A stretch of DNA of 64,000 nt from Acidovorax sp. GBBC 1281 (GTDB lineage Bacteria > Pseudomonadota > Gammaproteobacteria > Burkholderiales > Burkholderiaceae_C), in contig NZ_CP097269.1 of NCBI RefSeq assembly GCF_028473645.1, positions 186,001 through 250,000 of the forward strand, read 5' to 3'. Both the position numbers and the translations under genes were made by a program. Shown piece after piece: positions 18,687 to 25,694 of the stretch; positions within the stretch are counted from its first letter, which is position 1; the number at the start of each line of letters is the position of its first letter. The notes under the pieces are model-generated. The model searched no databases and had not been told where the DNA came from. It worked only from the letters and a program-made list of their open reading frames with translations.

Positions 18687-19694
18687 TTATGGCTTCGCTT
18701 TGGCGGCCGTTTTGGCCTTCTTCGGAATGGCCATTCCCAGGTATTTCCGGCCAGCGGCGAACGCGTCCGTGAATTCCTTGAGGCCATGGGTGCCGCCGTT
18801 CACCAGTTTGCGGGCATGGACCAGGTTGTTGGTCTTCAGCGCGGCCCGAATGCCGCCTTCCTTGTTCTTGATGAATTGGGCCAGGATGGCTGCGGCGGCG
18901 GGGCCTTCGTTGGCCTGGTCCGGGTTGTCCAGCAAGTTCAATCCCAATTGCTTGCCCATCTGCTCGTAGTTGGCTCGGCCGGTCAGCTGGACAAATCCAC
19001 GGCCCTTGTACAGCGCGCCATCGCCCAACTGGTTGTTTCCCAGGCTGTCCGGCCGGAAATCGTATCGATCGAAAGGGTGTCGGCCCTTGGTGCCCACGGG
19101 GCTGGTGTTGTATCGGGATATTCCTTCGTCGACCGGCTGAAAGCTCGCGCTCTCGGCGCGGATGGTGGCCAGCGCCATCATGAGCATTTCCGTGTCGTTC
19201 AGCGAACGCTTCGTCATCGCGCCGAGAATCTCGGGCAGGTAGTTCCGGATGTTCCCGGTGATTTTTGTTTCCTGGATGGTCTTTTTGACGACGGGCTTGC
19301 CATTGACCATTTCCCGGGTCTTGAGGGTGGTGCGCTTGATCCGGTCGACCCCTCCCGGCACCATGGTGGACGCCAGCACGTACACCTCGTTCGACAGCGA
19401 CGCGACCAGTTTCTTTTCTTCCAACTGGGCCTGAACCAGGAACTGGAACAGGGTATCTGCATTGTTCAGTTGGTTGTCCGGGTCCGCTTCGCCGTAGAAG
19501 AAGGTGTTTTCGATGCTCTGCAAGGCGGTGGCGAAGGGCTGGTCCCATCCGCCTTCTTCGGGTAATTCGGCCTTCTGGGGCAGGTACCCCTTCCGGATGA
19601 ACGCATTCAGATGCCGGCGCAGCAGCCGCATGTCTTGCGGGTGGTTTTTCTGGCCAGGTCCCACGGTGGATCGGAGAACCGCTGGTTCACTCAT
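18687..19694 (-). CDS. GH19-type hydrolase (chitinase/lysozyme-like), possible secreted toxin
   Basis: A 335-residue protein without a signal peptide. The N-terminal stretch STVGPGQKNHPQDMRLLRRHLNAF resembles a peptidoglycan-binding-like module. The C-terminal half is GH19-like: ATIRAESASF with candidate catalytic Glu181, and the substrate-groove motif KGRGFVQLTGRANYE. The last residues are Lys/Ala-rich. The ATG at 19694 has a GGGAG ribosome binding site. Similar modules occur as peptidoglycan-cleaving type VI effectors and phage-type lysins; the absent signal peptide and the following exported protein favour a secreted antibacterial toxin with its immunity gene, not a housekeeping enzyme. 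No secretion genes are nearby. Confidence 0.7.
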   Translation of the reverse strand: MSEPAVLRSTVGPGQKNHPQDMRLLRRHLNAFIRKGYLPQKAELPEEGGWDQPFATALQSIENTFFYGEADPDNQLNNADTLFQFLVQAQLEEKKLVASLSNEVYVLASTMVPGGVDRIKRTTLKTREMVNGKPVVKKTIQETKITGNIRNYLPEILGAMTKRSLNDTEMLMMALATIRAESASFQPVDEGISRYNTSPVGTKGRHPFDRYDFRPDSLGNNQLGDGALYKGRGFVQLTGRANYEQMGKQLGLNLLDNPDQANEGPAAAAILAQFIKNKEGGIRAALKTNNLVHARKLVNGGTHGLKEFTDAFAAGRKYLGMAIPKKAKTAAKAKP

Positions 19695-19758
19695 TTTCTG
19701 ACTCCCTTTTTGAATATTCTTGTTTTGCATTCCTGCCGCGCGCCGAGGCGGGTGGATG

Positions 19759-19911
19759 CTATTTTTTGGTGTCCGCGTCTTCTGGTTCCGAAGCCGGCGG
19801 TGGCGGCGCGGGCGGCGGCTCCCCCCCCTTGCGCCCCGAGAACATCGTCCACCACACAATGGCGACGAGAACGACCAGCGCCAGCAATGCTTCAAGCAAA
19901 ATCAGCCCCAT
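19759..19911 (-). CDS. Small single-span membrane protein
   Basis: A 50-residue protein: one hydrophobic helix (residues 2-24, LILLEALLALVVLVAIVWW), a short basic GRKGG turn, then a Pro/Ala-rich acidic tail ending in ADTKK. The size and layout suggest an inner-membrane protein with a cytoplasmic tail. Its ATG (19909-19911 on the minus strand) overlaps the ATG of mltA on the other strand, so both genes must place promoter and ribosome binding site inside each other. Function unknown. Confidence 0.65.
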   Translation of the reverse strand: MGLILLEALLALVVLVAIVWWTMFSGRKGGEPPPAPPPPASEPEDADTKK

Positions 19912-21070
19912 GAAATTCCGTCTCCTGCGCCTTGTGACAACGGCGCTGATTGTAGGAACCCTGGTGGCCTGCTCCACCACGCCCCTGCCGCCTTCCACGC
20001 CTTTGCCTCCCGGTGCCTCGCTGCCCGGCGTGCCGGGCGCCCCCCTGCCGCCCGAACCGCCCGGGCCGCTACCGCCCCCCATGGCGCAGCCGAAAAGCCG
20101 CTGGATACCGGTGCATTGGGCGGAGTTGCCCGGTTTTGCCGAAGATTCCCTGCACGAAGCCTGGAACGCCTGGATCAAGAACTGCGAGCGTCCCGCGCCG
20201 GCCTTCGCGCCGCTGTGCGGCGAGGTGCGCCGCCTGTCCATCACCAGCGCCGACGAGCAGCGCGCCTGGATGGTGGCGCGGCTGCAGCCCTACCGCATCG
20301 AGGCCGCCGACGGCGCGGTGGACGGCATGCTCACCGGCTACTACGAGCCCTATCTGGATGCGGCGCGCCAGCCCGGCAACGGCTTCAACGTGCCGCTGTA
20401 CCGGCTGCCCGCGGGGTACGGCGCGCGCAAGCCCTGGTACACGCGCCAGCAGATCGACACGCTGCCCGAAGCGCAGGCGGCGCTGGCCGGCCGGGTCATC
20501 GCGTGGGTGCGCGATCCGGTCGAGGCGCTGGTGGTGCACATCCAGGGCTCGGGCCGGCTGCGGGTGCAGGAGGCCGATGGCACGGTGACGCTGCTGCGCG
20601 TGGCGTTCGCCGGCACCAACGACCAGCCCTACCAGAGCGTGGGCCGGTGGCTGCTGGACCAGGGCCTGGTGCGCGATGCGACCTGGCCCGGCATCCGCGC
20701 CTGGACGCTGCAGAACCCGCAGCGCGTGCAGGAGATGCTGTGGGCCAATCCGCGCTACGTGTTCTTCCGCGAGGAGCCGCTCAACGCCATGGATGCCGGC
20801 TTCGGGCCGAAGGGCGCGCAGGGCGTGGCCCTCACGCCCGGCCGCTCGATCGCGGTGGACCGCCAGAGCATTCCCTACGGCACGCCGGTGTGGCTAACCT
20901 CCACCGGCCCGCAGGTGCAGTTGCAGCGCCTGGTGATGGCGCAGGACACGGGCTCGGCCATCGTGGGCGCGGTGCGGGCCGATTATTTCGCGGGCTGGGG
21001 CCCGGAGGCGGGCGAACTGGCGGGGCGGCTCAAGCAGGGCCTGCGGCTCTGGGCGCTGTGGCCGCGCTGA
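19910..21070 (+). CDS. mltA: Membrane-bound lytic murein transglycosylase A
   Basis: A 386-residue lipoprotein (lipobox TLVAC, Cys21) with a proline-rich spacer at residues 24-60. The MltA domain follows (DGMLTGYYEPYLDAAR, then HIQGSGRLR), and the C-terminal 3D domain holds the catalytic Asp in AQDTGSAIVGAVRADYF. The enzyme cleaves peptidoglycan glycan strands to 1,6-anhydro ends at the outer membrane. The start at 19910 is chosen because the signal peptide begins there; it is head to head with the small membrane protein gene. Confidence 0.93.
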   Translation: MKFRLLRLVTTALIVGTLVACSTTPLPPSTPLPPGASLPGVPGAPLPPEPPGPLPPPMAQPKSRWIPVHWAELPGFAEDSLHEAWNAWIKNCERPAPAFAPLCGEVRRLSITSADEQRAWMVARLQPYRIEAADGAVDGMLTGYYEPYLDAARQPGNGFNVPLYRLPAGYGARKPWYTRQQIDTLPEAQAALAGRVIAWVRDPVEALVVHIQGSGRLRVQEADGTVTLLRVAFAGTNDQPYQSVGRWLLDQGLVRDATWPGIRAWTLQNPQRVQEMLWANPRYVFFREEPLNAMDAGFGPKGAQGVALTPGRSIAVDRQSIPYGTPVWLTSTGPQVQLQRLVMAQDTGSAIVGAVRADYFAGWGPEAGELAGRLKQGLRLWALWPR

Positions 21071-21216
21071 CACCCGCGCGTTCACGACGTTTCAGCACGT
21101 TTCAGCCGGCCCCCCCGCGGCCGGCCGGGAAGGCCCTCCACAATGGGGCGTGACAGGCCCTTCGTGGCCTGGCCAGGATGGTGGCCTCACCTTACCCAAC
21201 TCCCAAGGAGAACCGC

Positions 21217-22416
21217 ATGACCGCTGACCGATGGCTGCGCACTGCCGCGCATGGCACCCTTCCTTTGCTGGCCGCTCTGCTGGGCGCCTGTGCGCCCCTG
21301 GGCACGACGCACGCGCAGGCCCCCGCGGGGCCGGACCTGCGCGCCGACACCGCCGCCCGCTTCCTTGCCTTCGCCCCGGCCAGGAACCCGGAACCCGCGA
21401 TGACCGACGCCCCCGCGCTGGCCTTCGGCGTGCGGGTGCCCGGCACGTCCGCCGCGGCGCCGTTCACCATGACGATGGACACCGGCTCGACCGGCGTCGT
21501 CGTCTCGGCCACCGACCTGCCCGGTTTCTCCGCGCAGGAGGCCGAGTCGGGCGTGAAGGGATGGGAGTTCCTGTCCAGCAGCAAGCGGCTGTGGATCGGC
21601 CGCTGGGTGCCGCGGGAACTGGTCTTTCGCGATCCCGCTGGGGGCGAGGTGGTGGCACGCGTGCCCGTGCTGGCGGTGCAGGAAGAGATCATCTGCCCCG
21701 GCTGGAGCGAAAAGGCCAACGTGCCCACCTGCGAAAAGCCCGAGAAGACCACCGCCCAGCCGCGCGGCATCGCCTACATGGGCGTGGGCTTCGGGCGCGA
21801 GCACGACGGCCAGCCGCAAGGCACGCCGGACAAGAACCCGCTGCTGAACATCGTTTCCATCGACGGCCAGCCCGTGGCGCCCGGCAGCATGCGCAGCGGT
21901 TTCATCGTGACGGCCAAGGGCGTGCACGTGGGCCTCACGCGCGCCAACAGCGCGGGCTTTTCTTACGTGAAGCTCCAGGGCCGCAGCCTGAACGCCGCGG
22001 GCCAGCCGGCCTCCAGCGACCCGCGCGACTGGCCCCAGGCGAGCATGGCCGTGTCGGTGAACGGCGCGGCCTCGCAGACGGGCGCGGTGCTGGTCGATAC
22101 CGGCATCGCGCAGATGTACCTCACGGTGGCCAACCCGTCGGCACTGCCGACCACGGCCATTCCCAACCCGAGCCGCAAGGGCGCCATGGCCACGGGGCTG
22201 GTGGCCGGCACGTCGGTGCAGGTGTCGTTCCCCGACGATGCCGCGCCCGTGGCGCAGTACACCTTCCAGGTGGGAACGCTCCAGGCCCCCACGGCGGTGA
22301 TCGTCACTCGTCCCTCGGAGCAGGCGTTCGTCAACACCGGCCGGCACCTGCTGCGCCAGCATGACGTGCTGTTCGATGCCGATGGCGGCTGGTTCGGGCT
22401 TCGCCGCAGCGAGTGA
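21217..22416 (+). CDS. Exported pepsin-like aspartic protease, copy 1
   Basis: A 399-residue protein with an AAGGAG ribosome binding site. The N-terminal signal sequence ends in LLGAC, which could be a lipobox (Cys25), or is cleaved later at THAQA. Two Asp-Thr-Gly motifs are present: MDTGSTGVVVSA with Asp88 and VLVDTGIAQMYL with Asp294. This is the layout of a two-lobed pepsin-type (A1) aspartic protease, which is rare in bacteria. The region EEIICPGWSEKANVPTCEK has two cysteines that could form a disulfide. A close paralogue lies at 22962. The assignment rests on motif pattern and spacing. Confidence 0.7.
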   Translation: MTADRWLRTAAHGTLPLLAALLGACAPLGTTHAQAPAGPDLRADTAARFLAFAPARNPEPAMTDAPALAFGVRVPGTSAAAPFTMTMDTGSTGVVVSATDLPGFSAQEAESGVKGWEFLSSSKRLWIGRWVPRELVFRDPAGGEVVARVPVLAVQEEIICPGWSEKANVPTCEKPEKTTAQPRGIAYMGVGFGREHDGQPQGTPDKNPLLNIVSIDGQPVAPGSMRSGFIVTAKGVHVGLTRANSAGFSYVKLQGRSLNAAGQPASSDPRDWPQASMAVSVNGAASQTGAVLVDTGIAQMYLTVANPSALPTTAIPNPSRKGAMATGLVAGTSVQVSFPDDAAPVAQYTFQVGTLQAPTAVIVTRPSEQAFVNTGRHLLRQHDVLFDADGGWFGLRRSE

Positions 22417-22432
22417 CTCCGCGATGCCGGGT

Positions 22433-22739
22433 TCAAGCCTGGCGCGGACCGGTGCCAGTGGCGACACGCTGCATGTCGAATCGCAGCGGAAAGTAGTTCA
22501 GTTGGTGGCCTGATGCATCCCGGACCTCGTAGCGGACGTTGGGATTGCCGCTGAATGGCACATCCCAGCGGTCGTCAGCGTACTTCACCGGAACTGGGAT
22601 GGCGCGGGCTCCCGCCTGCCAGGGCGTGGGGTGCATTCCCGCTGGACGACGCGCCGCGCTGCGACGTGTTGGGTGGGGCCTCTTCCTCCGCCGTGGCGCC
22701 TCGGGGGCTTTGTGTGTGGGACAGCTGGTTGAGCTTCAT
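22433..22739 (-). pseudogene. Internally deleted remnant of the Cys-His-Asp effector candidate
   Basis: The 5' part starts at ATG 22739 and encodes about 50 residues closely matching the start of the intact gene at 25564 (MKLNQLSHTQSPRGAT; later HALAGGSPRHP). The 3' part, ending at 22433, encodes the intact gene's C-terminus in another frame (RWDVPFSGNPNVRYEV; later PLRFDMQR). About 1 kb in between, including the catalytic region, is missing, and the join near 22600 is out of frame, so translation stops at 22575. The hrpII promoter upstream is still intact. It lies convergent to protease copy 1, as in the intact unit. Confidence 0.85.
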
Positions 22740-22799
22740 GGATCTCTTGCTTTGGCGATCCTGCCACCCACCGTCAGGCGGCAGTTTGCAGGTGAGGCC

Positions 22800-22861
22800 A
22801 GGATAAAGCGGGCGCCAGAACACGAAGCCGTGCCCACCGAAGCATTGCAAGGGCGTGCGAA
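22800..22861 (-). promoter_or_regulatory. PIP box and -10 (hrpII promoter) of the effector remnant
   Basis: On the minus strand TTCGC (22857-22861), 15 bases, TTCGG (22837-22841), then 31 bases to the -10 hexamer TATCCT (22800-22805). This is an exact match to TTCGB-N15-TTCGB-N30-32-YANNNT, the site recognised by HrpX/HrpB-type activators. It points at the deleted effector copy, whose start is about 60 bases further on, and sits about 100 bases upstream of the divergent protease copy 2. Confidence 0.85.
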
Positions 22862-22961
22862 CCGATTCGCCCAGGCTGCAGTGGCCTGCGGGGTGCGGCA
22901 CGGCCCGAAGGATCGTGTAGCCTGCATTTCCCATCAAACACTCGCCAGGCAAGGAGACCCC

Positions 22962-24176
22962 ATGCCCATTCCGCTTCGCGCAGCGATCGCCTGTGCCGCC
23001 GCGCTGCTCGCCTGCGGTGCCGTGCCCGCGCAGGCGCCGTTGCCCACCGCCGCCGCGGCCACCGCCGGCCCCTCGCTGCGCCTGGGCACCGAATCGCGCT
23101 TCATCCGCCTCCATTCCCCGCCGGGAGAGGGCTGGTCCTCCCCCATGACGGACGCGCCGCGGCTGCGGTTCGAAGTCCGCATGCCGACGGACACCGGCGT
23201 GCTCGCGTCCCCCCGGCCCTTCATCGTCACCCTGGACACGGGCTCCACCGGCGTGGTGATTTCCGCGGTCGATCTACCCGGTTATTCGCGCAACGAGGAA
23301 GCGCGCCAGGCCAACGAAGGCTGGGAATACCGCTCCAGCAGCCGGCAACTGTTGATCGGCCACTGGGTGGTGCGCGACGTGGTGCTCAACAGCGGCTGGA
23401 ACGAAGTGATTGCCCGGGTGCCCGTGCTCGCGGTCGAAAAGGAAATCATCTGCCCGCGCTGGGACCAGAAGGCCAACCGGCCCGAGTGCGAAAATCCCAC
23501 GTACACCACGGAAAGCCCGGGCGGCATCGCCTACATGGGCGTGGGCTTCGGGCGCGAGCACGATGGCCAGCCGCAGGGCATGCCCGACAAGAATCCACTC
23601 CTCAACATCGCCGAGATTGGCGGAAACCCGGTCGCCCGGGGCGCGGTGCACGGAGGCTACATCGTGACGAAGTACGGCATCTATGTGGGCCTCGCGCCCG
23701 ACAATGTCAGGGGCTTTCAGTCAGTGAAGCTGCAACCCGGCAGCCGACTCGCGAATGGCCAGCCGGCCTCCAACGATCCCCGCGACTGGCAGCAGACCAC
23801 CATGGCTGTGTCGGTGGATGGCGGCGCGCCCCAAACCGGTCCCGTGCTGGTGGACACCGGCATCGCGCAGATGTACCTCACGGCCGCCGATCCGTCGGCC
23901 CTGCCCACGGCGCAGATCCCCAATCCCAGCCGTCGGGGCCAGCCGGTGACGGGCCTGAAGGACGGCACGCGGGTGCAGGTGATGTTCCCCGACGCGCAGG
24001 CGCCCGTGGCGCAGTACGACTTCCGCGTGGGGGATGCGGACGCGCCCCAGTCCGTGCTCGTGAACGCGCCGGGCCGCCCCGCCTTCGTGAACACCGGGCG
24101 CCACCTGTTGCGGCAGTTCGACCTGCTCTACGACGCCGAGGGCGGATGGTTCGGCCTGCGGCTCTCGCGCCGGTGA
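22962..24176 (+). CDS. Exported pepsin-like aspartic protease, copy 2
   Basis: A 404-residue paralogue of the protein at 21217. The start at 22962 follows an AAGGAG ribosome binding site and gives a clean signal peptide (AAIACAAALLACGAVPAQA). The two active-site motifs are LDTGSTGVVISA with Asp92 and LVDTGIAQMYLT with Asp298. The two proteins share long nearly identical blocks such as GIAYMGVGFGREHDGQPQG and FVNTGRHLLRQ. It is convergent to the intact effector candidate with 32 bases between the stops. Secretion to periplasm or beyond is likely; the natural substrate is unknown. Confidence 0.7.
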   Translation: MPIPLRAAIACAAALLACGAVPAQAPLPTAAAATAGPSLRLGTESRFIRLHSPPGEGWSSPMTDAPRLRFEVRMPTDTGVLASPRPFIVTLDTGSTGVVISAVDLPGYSRNEEARQANEGWEYRSSSRQLLIGHWVVRDVVLNSGWNEVIARVPVLAVEKEIICPRWDQKANRPECENPTYTTESPGGIAYMGVGFGREHDGQPQGMPDKNPLLNIAEIGGNPVARGAVHGGYIVTKYGIYVGLAPDNVRGFQSVKLQPGSRLANGQPASNDPRDWQQTTMAVSVDGGAPQTGPVLVDTGIAQMYLTAADPSALPTAQIPNPSRRGQPVTGLKDGTRVQVMFPDAQAPVAQYDFRVGDADAPQSVLVNAPGRPAFVNTGRHLLRQFDLLYDAEGGWFGLRLSRR

Positions 24177-24208
24177 GCGCCTTGAAGGGGCGCTGAGCCG
24201 GCCCGCCC

Positions 24209-25564
24209 TCAGCGCCCCAACTGTTGGCCCAGTCCCGTGCGCTGCATGTCGAATCGCAGCGGAAAATCAGTCAGCTTTTGGCCGGATTCATCCTGGACCT
24301 CGTAGCGGACGTTGGGGTTGCCGCTGAACGGCACATCCCAGCGGTCTCTAGGGTCCTTCAGTTGGCTCGCGATGTCATCTTCGGGGTAGCGAAATTTTTG
24401 CTCAATGAACCGCTTTTGGATGGATTCCTCTTGGGTAAGCGCCTGCCGCCTCAGCGCGTCTTGGATATCCAGTGCTTCCGAAACTGTGCCAGCGGGTTTG
24501 GTGTGCTTGACACTGCCGCCTGCGGCGCCAAGTAATTCCCGGTGCATGGGAAGTGCGTCTTGAACAAGAGTCGGCGAGGCGAAAGGGGCCCATGGGTCCA
24601 CCACGATGTCTTGCTCGGGGGTATGGCCTCGGATAACGACGAACACGTGACTTTCTGGGCCGCCGCCGATCAAATCGATCCTGGAATCCTTGAGCGTCGG
24701 GTTCTGGGAAAGAAGTTGATAAGTCAGGCTCGCGTGGGCATCGCAGTAGCCGCCCTGCCATTGGATTGCGACTGACGCACGGGCCGCTGGGCTGCCGCCG
24801 TAGGTAAACGACAGCGAGGAACGAAGAAAGCTGTCCCCTCCCGTCGCTGCAACGTCCTTCATTTGGTTGCCGGCACCCCCCGGGAGAAGCGCCTTCACCA
24901 AATCGATCACTTCCCGTGCCGATGCCAGGTTGGCGGCCACGGCGGGCGAGATCACGCGTAAGCGGGATGCTGTGTCCGGCATCTGTGTTTTGACGCCAGG
25001 ATGTGTTGTGGAGAGTGCGTTGACTTGGTGCAACCGGTCAGATGAAAGCTCGATGAATTGGTCGGAGCGCAACAGCCCCGGGAGCAGTTCCTTTGCTGGA
25101 ACCAAGACGGTGTTCTGGACATTATCGAACGTGATGTAGGTATCGAGCTGGTGAGGTTTTGCTGAAAGGGGGGACGCGCTATCTATTTGCTTGAGCAATG
25201 GGGTCGCGCCGTCGAGCAAGCGTCTCCTGGCGGCTTTGGCCTCGGAGATGTTGCCGTCGATCCAGGCCCTGGGCTCAGGCTCTGGGACCGACGCATGCGC
25301 TTTGCTTGACGAACCCCAACCCATGAATCCCCGCATGGTCCTGAGCGCGGAGGAGTGCGATGCCGAAGAGGGCTTGGACGGCAGGGTATCGCTGCGGGGG
25401 CGGATGCCGCTACCGGAGTTCGGATGGCGCGGGCTCCCGCCTGCCAGGGCGTGGGATGTATTCCCTATGGACGACGAGCCGCGCTGCGACGCGTTGGGGG
25501 TGGGTTCTTCCGGAGTGGTCGCCCCTCGGGGACTCTTGGTAGGGAGCAGATGGCTTAACTTCAT
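24209..25564 (-). CDS. Candidate type III effector with Cys-His-Asp (papain/transglutaminase-like) triad
   Basis: A 451-residue protein starting at ATG 25564 (GGAAGA ribosome binding site six bases upstream). The first 75 residues are rich in Ser, Pro, Thr and Gly and lack a Sec signal, as in type III effectors. The central region has GGYCDAHASLTYQL (Cys274), SHVFVVIRG (His306) and IVVDPWAPF (Asp323), the order and spacing of a transglutaminase/papain-like active site; the HopX/XopE effectors also use Cys-His-Asp. A perfect hrpII promoter lies upstream. The gene is less GC-rich than its neighbours, consistent with acquisition. A deleted paralogue lies at 22433-22739. Enzymatic activity is inferred. 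Confidence 0.72.
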   Translation of the reverse strand: MKLSHLLPTKSPRGATTPEEPTPNASQRGSSSIGNTSHALAGGSPRHPNSGSGIRPRSDTLPSKPSSASHSSALRTMRGFMGWGSSSKAHASVPEPEPRAWIDGNISEAKAARRRLLDGATPLLKQIDSASPLSAKPHQLDTYITFDNVQNTVLVPAKELLPGLLRSDQFIELSSDRLHQVNALSTTHPGVKTQMPDTASRLRVISPAVAANLASAREVIDLVKALLPGGAGNQMKDVAATGGDSFLRSSLSFTYGGSPAARASVAIQWQGGYCDAHASLTYQLLSQNPTLKDSRIDLIGGGPESHVFVVIRGHTPEQDIVVDPWAPFASPTLVQDALPMHRELLGAAGGSVKHTKPAGTVSEALDIQDALRRQALTQEESIQKRFIEQKFRYPEDDIASQLKDPRDRWDVPFSGNPNVRYEVQDESGQKLTDFPLRFDMQRTGLGQQLGR

Positions 25565-25622
25565 GGATTCTTCCCGTGGCGAACCGCCATCCACAGTGGA
25601 GCGGCAATTTGGATGTGAAGCC

Positions 25623-25684
25623 AGGATAAAGAGAGCCTCAGGAAGCGGAGCTGTGCCAGCCGAAGCCTTTCAAGGGGTCGCGAA
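25623..25684 (-). promoter_or_regulatory. PIP box and -10 (hrpII promoter) of the Cys-His-Asp effector candidate
   Basis: On the minus strand TTCGC (25680-25684), 15 bases, TTCGG (25660-25664), 31 bases, then TATCCT (25623-25628). All fixed positions fit the hrpII promoter rule. The start codon is about 60 bases downstream of the -10. The geometry and both half-sites are the same as in front of the deleted paralogue at 22800-22861, so the promoter was duplicated with the gene. Confidence 0.88.
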
Positions 25685-25694
25685 CCGATCCGCT

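Noticed and set aside
21150..21216. Possible PIP box before pepsin-like protease copy 1
   Set aside because: Only a single TTCGT half-site is present; no partner occurs 15 bases away. The protease genes therefore have no visible hrpII promoter of their own.
22866..22923. Possible plus-strand PIP box before protease copy 2 (TTCGC and TAGCCT)
   Set aside because: The second half-site reads CTGCG and the distance to the hexamer would be 27 bases, outside the 30-32 rule.
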